From NCBI GenBank assembly GCA_004124535.1, contig SCKQ01000076.1, forward strand, positions 1 through 6,222: DNA of 6,222 nucleotides, read 5' to 3'. Origin of the DNA: Fidelibacterota bacterium (lineage in GTDB: Bacteria; Marinisomatota; Marinisomatia; Marinisomatales; TCS55). Positions 1 to 5,594 of this stretch are shown piece after piece. Made by a program: the position numbers and the translations under genes. The notes beneath the pieces were generated by a model. That model worked only from the letters and a program-made list of their open reading frames with translations. It was not told the DNA's origin and ran no database searches. Within the stretch, counting starts at the first letter, position 1; every line of letters begins with the position of its first letter.

Positions 1-97
1 GCTTAAGATTTTCGGATAAAAATTTTTGGGCACCCCCTGACTCGTTTTGACTAAAGAGACATGAAATAAGTAAAATAATTGAGATTATATTTTTCAT
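1..97 (-). CDS. Exported protein or lipoprotein, N-terminal fragment only
   Basis: The start of a gene that runs off the left edge; only 32 codons are present, beginning MKNIISIILLISCLFSQNES. A short Lys/Asn n-region followed by a hydrophobic stretch (residues 4-15) is a clear export signal. Two readings are possible. LLISC at residues 9-13 fits a lipobox with Cys13 lipidated (signal peptidase II). Alternatively LFS-Q at 14-17 would be a signal peptidase I site leaving N-terminal Gln, a form common in FCB bacteria. The start is well supported by AGGAGG five bases upstream, and the frame is open to the edge. It lies downstream of the SRPBCC gene on the same strand but is separated from it by a terminator-like hairpin, so it probably has its own promoter. 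No mature domain is visible, so function is unknown. Confidence 0.72.
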   Translation of the reverse strand, partial: MKNIISIILLISCLFSQNESGGAQKFLSENLK

Positions 98-102
98 AGC
101 AC

Positions 103-108
103 CCTCCT
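103..108 (-). promoter_or_regulatory. Strong Shine-Dalgarno site
   Basis: AGGAGG on the minus strand, five bases before the ATG at 97. It is the only perfect Shine-Dalgarno core seen before any start in this window, and it decides the start of the partial exported protein. Confidence 0.7.
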
Positions 109-171
109 CAAGATAGCAATAAATACAAAGCAGGGTATTTTACGAAGTCAGAGACCTAAAAGTCTATAAAC

Positions 172-193
172 AAAAAGCCCCGCTAGTGGGCGG
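172..193 (-). terminator. Rho-independent terminator, repeat copy 1 (weak stem)
   Basis: Read on the minus strand, CCGC (193-190), a six-base loop and GCGG (183-180) are followed by GGGC and then TTTTTG. The stem is only four pairs because the position matching the outer C/G pair in the other copies has changed. It aligns with copies 2 and 3: 165-193 matches 655-683 at 26 of 29 positions. The TAG stop of the SRPBCC gene (185-183) lies at the loop/stem junction, so the hairpin begins inside the last codons of that gene. Confidence 0.6.
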
Positions 194-611
194 ATATTTC
201 ATGTTGTAGAAGCGGGATCGCCTTGTCCAGATTCCGTTTGTATTGCCATGCAAATACACGTCCTATAGTCGATGTCCCGATACCTTCCCCTTCAATAATC
301 CAAGTGAATTTCGTTTTATCATCTCCCAACGGTTCGAAACGATGATCGTACTCCATGCGCATCCATAGAAACGGTCCTCTCCACTTCCAATTTTGGTGAA
401 GTTGGAACTCAGTAACTCGAAATTCGCTCTCGATACCATTAGTCAGTCTTAGGCTTCCCACTGAGTTGTGAGAGATGTCGCCTGACGGCAAAAGTTTGAC
501 ATCCTTTATGTGTCTGGCCCAACTCGGCCATTCCTCAATCTTCGCAAGGTGAGCCCATGCAGTCTCGACAGATGCGTCAACCACAAATTCACGGTTAAGA
601 ATCGTAATCAT
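183..611 (-). CDS. SRPBCC (START/polyketide-cyclase-like) family protein
   Basis: A 142-residue protein, the full length of a single SRPBCC domain. The N-terminal strand (REFVVDASVETAWAHLAKIEEWPSW, quoted in part: VDASVETAWAHLAKIEEWP) is the classic opening of this fold: a strand, then an alpha-1 region with a Trp-x-x-Trp turn. An alternating beta pattern follows (GSLRLTNG, ESEFRVTEF, KFTWIIEGEG), then a C-terminal amphipathic helix (about 117-138) that would close the hydrophobic pocket. Family members bind lipids or other hydrophobic ligands, or act as cyclases; the substrate cannot be told here. No signal peptide is present, so it is probably cytoplasmic. The ATG at 611 has no clear Shine-Dalgarno site, only AT-rich DNA. 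The gene sits 43 nt past terminator copy 2, so it is likely transcribed separately from the peptidase. Its stop codon falls within terminator copy 1. Confidence 0.82.
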   Translation of the reverse strand: MITILNREFVVDASVETAWAHLAKIEEWPSWARHIKDVKLLPSGDISHNSVGSLRLTNGIESEFRVTEFQLHQNWKWRGPFLWMRMEYDHRFEPLGDDKTKFTWIIEGEGIGTSTIGRVFAWQYKRNLDKAIPLLQHEISAH

Positions 612-661
612 AGATTAACTTACAATTAATTCCCCACTAATTTGGGTGTCTCTTTATAAAC

Positions 662-685
662 AAAAAACCCCGCTACTTGGCGGGG
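662..685 (-). terminator. Rho-independent terminator, repeat copy 2
   Basis: On the minus strand CCCCGC (685-680), loop CAAGTA and GCGGGG (673-668) are followed by TTTTTTG. This is a perfect six-pair GC stem with a U-tract, 25 nt beyond the stop of the metallopeptidase gene. The copy extends past the hairpin to about 655 and matches copy 3 at 29 of 31 positions. Confidence 0.88.
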
Positions 686-710
686 CTTGATGTTTTACTA
701 ATTAAAGAAT

Positions 711-2885
711 CTATTTCAACAGTACCATTTTTTTAGTCTGTATGTTATCACCAGCCTGTATCTGATATAGGTAGATCCCTGCACTAACAGGTTTACCGTA
801 GTCATTGGTTGCATCCCATATAATTGATCTATAGCCTGCGTCTTGGGTGTGGTTAATTAGAGTCTTTACCTGCCTACCAAGCATATCGTAAATGGTAATA
901 TTGACTAAATCTTTTTCTGGTAGGTTGTACCGTAGTGTTGTAATGGGGTTAAAGGGATTCGGATAGTTCTGTCGTAGCTGAAAGCCTGCCGGTATAGCAT
1001 TGGACTGAATACTAATGGTGGTAGTTGTAGTGGATATTTTCGCTCGCAGATTTAAATCACCGGAATTTGACAAAATATTATCAAAAATTACACCGTTGGA
1101 AGAAATGTAGGACCTACCATCCAGGTCGCCAGAGTCATCTATACTCAAGTAGTTTTCATTCATGTTAAACCCAATAAAAAAATCTGTATTTTCATAAACA
1201 GCTATTGAATCAATAGACACGGATACCCAGCCAAATTCTGTAGTGGTTACACTTTTATTTGCCAGTTCCCCACCGGGCGTATTCCCATCAAAATATTCAT
1301 AGATATAAATCTCAAAAGTTGCCTGTTCAGCCACTAATCCAACATCAACTTCAGTGAGATATCCATCACCAGTTGGTGTGAATAATACTCCACCCCAAGT
1401 ATCTACTGCTGGATCAGAATAGCCATAGCTTAAACCACTGATCCCTAATTCATCATACACAATAGCGTAGCCCTGCTCGGGACGAATATTAACATTGGCG
1501 ATTATAACCGTATCCTGATCACTGATATCAGTAAGAGCAATACCAGAGGTATTGCCATTATAGTGATTAGAATTGGGATAACTGCTACTTGAAAATTCAA
1601 TATTATTAGAACTGCCCGGATAGGAATCACCATCATCACCATTGTTTTGATTGTTATCCAGATCATCATTGCCATCTGCTTCTTCCAGGTCTACCAGTTT
1701 GTGTGTTTCATCATCATTGACGGTACCTCCACCCCAATTATTCATTCCCCATCCTTTATTTTCATCGATATGATAAATCATTAAACCCTGCCCAGGAAGT
1801 TCACTATCAAAACCAACACTCTTTCGGTTCTCAATTAAAAAGTAACTGCTCCAATTATAATCATCTTCCCAGATCTGCAGAGCAAAACCATTATTGGTAA
1901 TTGGTGGGAAGGAAAAATCCGTCTCATCACTGGCTAATACCACCGGGTCCAACCAATTCAGCTGCATCTTACACCATACAGACATATGGGCTGGGGTTGT
2001 ACCCAATTGACCATTATGGGAACCGCTAGCCATAAGACACCATGATCCAATACCTGCTGAAGAATCATCCCGATCATATAGATCAGGAAGACCCAGTATA
2101 TGACCAAATTCGTGTGCATATACTCCAATTGGACGGATTTGGTTAGTCCAACAATCTCCGCCGCCGGAAAGTTCTGGGCAGACAGCATAGGTGTTAACAA
2201 TGACATAGCCTCCATTTGCTGATGGGTCATTTGTTTGATATTGATCATTATAGAGACTGCTCTGGTGGGGCCAGATATTATTGTTTCCTTCGTTCACTTC
2301 CGCACCACAACCGGAATATACCACGATGATACCATCAACAAAGCCGTCGTCATCTCCTGAATTGGGAACGTTATCAGGCCCGTCATTATCATACTGGCTG
2401 AAATCATAATCAGGATCGGCCAGTTGTACAACTTCAGCCACATAGCCCCGGGTATTTTGTTCTGCCTGTTCCATCGTGTAAGTTGATTGATACCAGCCTC
2501 CGGCCACTCCATCCACTGTAAAATTGCCGTATGAAATTTCAGCATAATATTCTTTCATGGACCCATTAGAATTATTATCAAAAAGCAAGTTCTGGTAATC
2601 AGCAGCATTAAAATAAGATGTAGCATTAGCATATTTACCCAGCAAGACTGGTATAAAAAATTCTAACTGAGTATTTCGGTTACCTGAAGTTGACCAATCA
2701 TGTATTTTCTTTTTCCAACCCGGGTCCCCATAATCCATTCCAACATCACGGTTGCGCATGGTTTCCCAGAAGTTCGGTGGAAACGATCCCGTATTTGGCG
2801 GGCTGATCGCCAATAATGGTGAAACAAGAACCGCACATGTTATCAATACAATCACTGTAGACCAGTTGATCTCAGAATATTTCAT
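711..2885 (-). CDS. Secreted M6-family metallopeptidase with type IX secretion sorting domain
   Basis: A 724-residue extracellular zinc peptidase. A signal peptide with a hydrophobic core at about residues 10-27 ends near LLA. The M6 (immune inhibitor A-like) peptidase region follows, with FIPVLLGKYANAT near residue 80 and DGIIVVYSGCGAEV near 185. The zinc site is HEFGHILGLPDLYD: His258 and His262 are ligands, Glu259 is the general base, and Asp268 is a candidate third ligand. A Met-turn-like LMASG follows at 284-288. The Asp/Asn-rich stretch (EEADGNDDLDNN, about 400-420) is typical of M6 enzymes and may bind calcium. Residues about 480-620 form a beta-rich accessory domain. The last 90 residues (from 635) are the type A sorting domain, with NYPNPFNP, YDMLGRQVKTL and GIYLYQIQ, which targets the protein through the type IX system for release or surface anchoring. 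The ATG at 2885 gives the complete signal peptide but has only a weak AAAGTGA upstream. Specificity is unknown; the likely role is protein degradation outside the cell. Confidence 0.93.
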   Translation of the reverse strand: MKYSEINWSTVIVLITCAVLVSPLLAISPPNTGSFPPNFWETMRNRDVGMDYGDPGWKKKIHDWSTSGNRNTQLEFFIPVLLGKYANATSYFNAADYQNLLFDNNSNGSMKEYYAEISYGNFTVDGVAGGWYQSTYTMEQAEQNTRGYVAEVVQLADPDYDFSQYDNDGPDNVPNSGDDDGFVDGIIVVYSGCGAEVNEGNNNIWPHQSSLYNDQYQTNDPSANGGYVIVNTYAVCPELSGGGDCWTNQIRPIGVYAHEFGHILGLPDLYDRDDSSAGIGSWCLMASGSHNGQLGTTPAHMSVWCKMQLNWLDPVVLASDETDFSFPPITNNGFALQIWEDDYNWSSYFLIENRKSVGFDSELPGQGLMIYHIDENKGWGMNNWGGGTVNDDETHKLVDLEEADGNDDLDNNQNNGDDGDSYPGSSNNIEFSSSSYPNSNHYNGNTSGIALTDISDQDTVIIANVNIRPEQGYAIVYDELGISGLSYGYSDPAVDTWGGVLFTPTGDGYLTEVDVGLVAEQATFEIYIYEYFDGNTPGGELANKSVTTTEFGWVSVSIDSIAVYENTDFFIGFNMNENYLSIDDSGDLDGRSYISSNGVIFDNILSNSGDLNLRAKISTTTTTISIQSNAIPAGFQLRQNYPNPFNPITTLRYNLPEKDLVNITIYDMLGRQVKTLINHTQDAGYRSIIWDATNDYGKPVSAGIYLYQIQAGDNIQTKKMVLLK

Positions 2886-2930
2886 TTTTAATCACTTTCA
2901 TAATTCAAATCTACACATCATCTTACAAAC

Positions 2931-2954
2931 AAAAAACCCCGCTACTGGGCGGGG
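2931..2954 (-). terminator. Rho-independent terminator, repeat copy 3
   Basis: On the minus strand CCCCGC (2954-2949), loop CCAGTA and GCGGGG (2942-2937) are followed by TTTTTTG. This is a perfect six-pair GC stem plus U-tract, 43 nt past the stop of the CPBP protease gene and 45 nt before the metallopeptidase start. It should end the CPBP transcript, leaving the metallopeptidase to its own promoter in the short gap. Confidence 0.88.
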
Positions 2955-2997
2955 CAATTTGAGCCAGAGGCCGTAAATGCATATCAGGAACTCTTCT

Positions 2998-3822
2998 CTA
3001 GGCAAGAATTTTCCAACCCATTACGGCTACAACTGTGTAAAATAAATTACTCAGCATATGGATTGCAATTGCCATTTTCAAAGATCTTGTATGCATGAAA
3101 ATCCATCCCCAGGTGATACTGTAGATAAAATACATTGGCCATAAAATCGTCGGGTTATGGCCAGCCATAAATAATAATGAAGTTATCGAAATCGCCCCCC
3201 ATTCTGGCAACCGTCGCGCGAATGCAGATTGCAGATATCCTCTGAATATAACTTCTTCCATCACTGGCCCGACAATGAGTGCCAAAACTAAGAAGCCTGC
3301 CATCCCTAACACAGAACCAGTTTCTCGAATGTGGGCAAACATCTGTAATGCACCTCCAATAATGCCATCTTGACCAACGAGGGGTAAGATTACTGACCTA
3401 TAAGTCCATGCTAAAAAGTGTGTGGCACTGAATAATAGAAAAACCAGCATTACAGACTGATTCGTTTTAATAACGCTTTGCTGTAGTCCAATTTGAGGTA
3501 AAAAAGACGGACCAAATTGGCGTATATCAGTCCAGACCCATAGCAATGTGATGGCGCCTCCAAGCAGCACAGATGCCATTCCAATCATTTGAATGTCAAT
3601 TGTGCCTAGGCCATCGCCCGCACCCTGAATAAATCTAAGCCCATATGAGAAGACCAACCCTACCAAAGTCTGGCTGGCATACATGATAAACAGCGCAAGA
3701 AAACCTCGTTTTACAGTCAGCTGGTATGGTTGACTTGAAGCGGCTTGTGAAACATCAAAATTAGAGATTTTTTCGGGTATCTGCTCTGAAGAATCAGATG
3801 AGGAAAAGATCGTATCATCCAT
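2998..3822 (-). CDS. CPBP family intramembrane glutamic endopeptidase (Abi/CAAX protease type)
   Basis: A 274-residue multi-pass membrane protein. A polar, Ser/Glu-rich N-terminal tail (1-38) is followed by hydrophobic segments at about 40-62, 78-98, 122-148, 170-188, 210-228, 229-243 and 250-270. The three CPBP active-site motifs are all present: EEVIFRGYLQ with Glu189, Glu190 and Arg194; FMAGH with Phe218 and His222; and HMLSN with His255 and Asn259. The family includes eukaryotic CAAX-prenyl proteases (Rce1) and bacterial enzymes linked to bacteriocin immunity, signalling or membrane-protein processing. The substrate here is unknown, and prenylation-type processing should not be assumed. 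The ATG at 3822 is supported by AGGTAGGA six bases upstream. The gene starts only 31 nt after a tRNA 3'-half sequence on the same strand, so its promoter must lie within or beyond that sequence. It ends before terminator copy 3. Confidence 0.92.
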   Translation of the reverse strand: MDDTIFSSSDSSEQIPEKISNFDVSQAASSQPYQLTVKRGFLALFIMYASQTLVGLVFSYGLRFIQGAGDGLGTIDIQMIGMASVLLGGAITLLWVWTDIRQFGPSFLPQIGLQQSVIKTNQSVMLVFLLFSATHFLAWTYRSVILPLVGQDGIIGGALQMFAHIRETGSVLGMAGFLVLALIVGPVMEEVIFRGYLQSAFARRLPEWGAISITSLLFMAGHNPTILWPMYFIYSITWGWIFMHTRSLKMAIAIHMLSNLFYTVVAVMGWKILA

Positions 3823-3828
3823 TGGTAT

Positions 3829-3836
3829 TCCTACCT
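3829..3836 (-). promoter_or_regulatory. Shine-Dalgarno site of the CPBP gene
   Basis: AGGTAGGA on the minus strand, six bases before the ATG at 3822. It supports that start over internal Met codons. Confidence 0.55.
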
Positions 3837-3853
3837 ATGTTTTGGTTATTTTA

Positions 3854-3893
3854 GGGGGAAGGATTCGAACCTCCGACCTTCGGGTTATGAGCC
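3854..3893 (-). pseudogene. Orphan 3' half of an initiator-like tRNA-Met (CAU)
   Basis: Read on the minus strand, this 40-nt stretch has the 3' part of a tRNA in correct order. It shows GG then anticodon loop CTCATAA (3891-3885, anticodon CAT at 3889-3887), anticodon-stem 3' strand CCCGA, variable loop AGGTC and T-stem GGAGG (3874-3870). T-loop TTCGAAT (3869-3863), T-stem CCTTC and CCCC of the acceptor then follow. The CCC of the anticodon stem and CCGAAGGTCG resemble bacterial initiator tRNA-fMet, from memory of that family. Upstream of the GG the pairing fails (AGCGG against CCCGA has two mismatches), and no D-arm or acceptor 5' strand is visible over the next 100 nt. The 3' end continues TAAAATA instead of completing an acceptor with CCA. 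It is probably a non-functional remnant or an attachment-site duplicate, not a working tRNA. Confidence 0.72.
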
Positions 3894-3942
3894 GCTTTGA
3901 TCTTCTTCTATTTTATTAGTCTGTTCGAGGATAGAGCGCCGA

Positions 3943-3970
3943 TTTATACACATCCAAATCTGGAAGTAAA
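3943..3970 (-). promoter_or_regulatory. Candidate promoter for the CPBP gene (reads through the tRNA fragment)
   Basis: On the minus strand TTTACT (3970-3965), a 16-base spacer and TATAAA (3948-3943) preceded by TGTG resemble a housekeeping sigma promoter. Initiation near 3936 would give a leader carrying the whole tRNA 3' half before the CPBP start. The gap between the tRNA fragment and the CPBP Shine-Dalgarno site is only about 17 nt, too short for a separate promoter. This is pattern matching only. Confidence 0.32.
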
Positions 3971-3989
3971 AAAAAAGATAATAAATAAA

Positions 3990-4018
3990 TTTTGCTATCC
4001 CTAATAATTATAATTTTG
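3990..4018 (+). promoter_or_regulatory. Candidate promoter for malQ-glgP
   Basis: The AT-rich stretch before malQ holds TATAAT (4009-4014), overlapping TAATTTTG (4011-4018). The latter fits the TAnnTTTG -7 element described for Bacteroidota. A TTTTG at 3990-3994 lies upstream, with about 16 bases between, slightly short for the matching -33 element. A start near 4022-4026 would give a leader of about 40 nt before the ATG at 4063. No operator for a maltose regulator could be recognised. Confidence 0.3.
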
Positions 4019-4062
4019 TCATTATATTTTGAACCACAGTAGATAAAATATTGGAATCGTTT

Positions 4063-5583
4063 ATGAATATTCTTCCCAGGGAAAGCGGAGTTCTTTTACA
4101 TATATCTTCTCTTCCCGGTCCCTATGGATTAGGTGATATCGGCCCGGAAGCATTTCATTTTGTCGATGTGCTCCACGAAATGGGTCAAAGCCTTTGGCAA
4201 ATATTACCTTTGGGTGACACTGGTTCATCCATATGTCCTTACAATACTGTTTCTACTTTTGCAAACAATCCGCTGCTGATCAGTTTGGACGGACTCATTG
4301 ATGAAGGGTATTTACACAAGGATGATTTAAAAAAAATACAAAGCTATCCTTCAGATCGGGTCGACTATCAAAAAGTCTATGATGATAGATATAAAATACT
4401 TGATACAGCCTGCACCAACTTCATAAAAAGTTCCAGCGCTGAAACCCGGCAACGGTTTGATGCCTTTTGCAAGGAAAATGAATACTGGTTAAGCGAATAT
4501 ATTTTATTCCAGACATTAAAGAAGCTGAATAATGATCAACACTGGATAACCTGGCAGCCCAGACATGATCCGGTGGGTGAAGACATTATAAAAGAGAATA
4601 GTGTTTTTATTCAAAAACTCATGATCAAACAATTTCTGTTTATTGAGCAATGGCAAAAACTAAAGACATATGCCAATCAAAAGGGAATCCGTTTTGTAGG
4701 CGATATCCCAATTTATGTAGCCCATGACAGTGTAGACGTATGGGCAAACCCGGAGTTATTCAAGTTGGATGACCATGGAAAAATAAAATTTCAATCTGGA
4801 TGCCCTCCGGATTTTTTCATTGCCAAAGGCCAGGTATGGGGACATCCCGTGTATAATTGGAAAACCCATAAAAAGACAGGCTACCAATGGTGGCTTAACC
4901 GGATAGAACATACTTTTAACCTTGTGGATGTGGTGCGGATCGATCATTTTAATGGATTCGCCAAGTACTGGGAAGTAAAAGCCGGTGAAACAGATGGATC
5001 AACTGGACACTGGGTTGTCGGACCAGGTGAAGATTTTCTTTCCGCTGTTAAACAATCGTTGGGTGCAAGACCCATCATTGCCGAGGATCTTGGCGAAGCA
5101 GCTAAAGAGGCAGCTGTTTTAAGGAAAAAATTTGATATACCGGGAATGTCCATTCTGCAATTCGCCTTTGGCGAAAATGCAAACATCAATGGCAACCTGA
5201 AAAGTTTAGATAATGAATTAAATGTCGTATACACCGGAACCCATGATAATGACACAACCATTGGCTGGTTCCAAACGCTTCCGGAGTCAGTCATTTCAAC
5301 CCAGACAGCGGCCGATATTGTGAAGGAACGCAAGCGTGCATTAAAATTTCTGGGGACAGATGGGTCTGAAATCAATTGGGATTTGATTTCCCTGGCATTA
5401 CACTCTAAGGCCAACACCGTCATTATTCCCTTGCAGGATATTTTGGGCCTTGGAACTAATGCTAGAATGAATACACCGGGGACAATTGAAGGAAATTGGC
5501 AATGGAGATTCAAAAAAAATACGTTAACGAGTGATATAATTGAACGAATGAGAACACTTACAGAAGAAAGTAAAAGATTGTAA
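4063..5583 (+). CDS. malQ: 4-alpha-glucanotransferase (amylomaltase, GH77)
   Basis: A 506-residue cytoplasmic enzyme of the usual length for the compact Thermus-type amylomaltase. It cuts an alpha-1,4 bond in a maltodextrin and transfers the freed segment to another glucan, releasing glucose and lengthening chains. The N-terminus ESGVLLHISSLPGPYGLGDIG is typical (shortened: GVLLHISSLPGPYG). The three catalytic acids fall where family numbering predicts: nucleophile Asp294 in VVRIDHF, acid/base Glu341 in IAEDLGE and transition-state Asp395 in GTHDNDT. The substrate-site segment CPPDFF...GQVWGHPVYNW is present near 247-268. I chose ATG 4063 because GGA lies seven bases upstream and the protein then begins as in relatives; an in-frame TTG at 4051 would add four residues but lacks a ribosome site. 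It is co-oriented with glgP 11 nt downstream, with no terminator between, so the two are probably one operon. Confidence 0.95.
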   Translation: MNILPRESGVLLHISSLPGPYGLGDIGPEAFHFVDVLHEMGQSLWQILPLGDTGSSICPYNTVSTFANNPLLISLDGLIDEGYLHKDDLKKIQSYPSDRVDYQKVYDDRYKILDTACTNFIKSSSAETRQRFDAFCKENEYWLSEYILFQTLKKLNNDQHWITWQPRHDPVGEDIIKENSVFIQKLMIKQFLFIEQWQKLKTYANQKGIRFVGDIPIYVAHDSVDVWANPELFKLDDHGKIKFQSGCPPDFFIAKGQVWGHPVYNWKTHKKTGYQWWLNRIEHTFNLVDVVRIDHFNGFAKYWEVKAGETDGSTGHWVVGPGEDFLSAVKQSLGARPIIAEDLGEAAKEAAVLRKKFDIPGMSILQFAFGENANINGNLKSLDNELNVVYTGTHDNDTTIGWFQTLPESVISTQTAADIVKERKRALKFLGTDGSEINWDLISLALHSKANTVIIPLQDILGLGTNARMNTPGTIEGNWQWRFKKNTLTSDIIERMRTLTEESKRL

Positions 5584-5594
5584 AGTTAGCTACT

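Noticed and set aside
632..648. Small inverted repeat CCCA...TGGG upstream of the SRPBCC gene
   Set aside because: Four pairs with a six-base AT-rich loop and no U-tract or known operator pattern. It is too weak to call.
1958..2545. Two minus-strand open frames (1958-2248, 2294-2545) in another frame of the metallopeptidase gene
   Set aside because: They lie inside the conserved catalytic domain of the main gene and are out-of-frame readings of it.
2752..2976. A 74-codon open frame on the plus strand over the metallopeptidase start
   Set aside because: It overlaps the signal-peptide region and terminator copy 3 in antisense, and its predicted protein is low in family-like features.
3929..3940. 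GGATAGAGCGCC on the plus strand resembles the D-arm of a bacterial tRNA
   Set aside because: It is only 12 bases, on the strand opposite the tRNA-Met fragment. Neither a plausible acceptor stem nor an anticodon arm surrounds it, so chance is sufficient.
3851..3960. A complete tRNA-Met gene on the minus strand
   Set aside because: Only the 3' half fits. The anticodon stem has two mismatches on its 5' side, and no D-arm or acceptor 5' strand can be found in the next 100 nt. An intron-containing tRNA would still need that half.
4016..4045. TTGTCA followed by TAGATA as the malQ promoter
   Set aside because: The -10 match is poor, and initiation would fall at about 4052, leaving almost no leader before the ATG at 4063.
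4944..5513. A 189-codon open frame on the minus strand inside malQ
   Set aside because: It is wholly antisense to a gene with all catalytic motifs. Its translation has no recognisable domain, and it has no ribosome site or promoter of its own.
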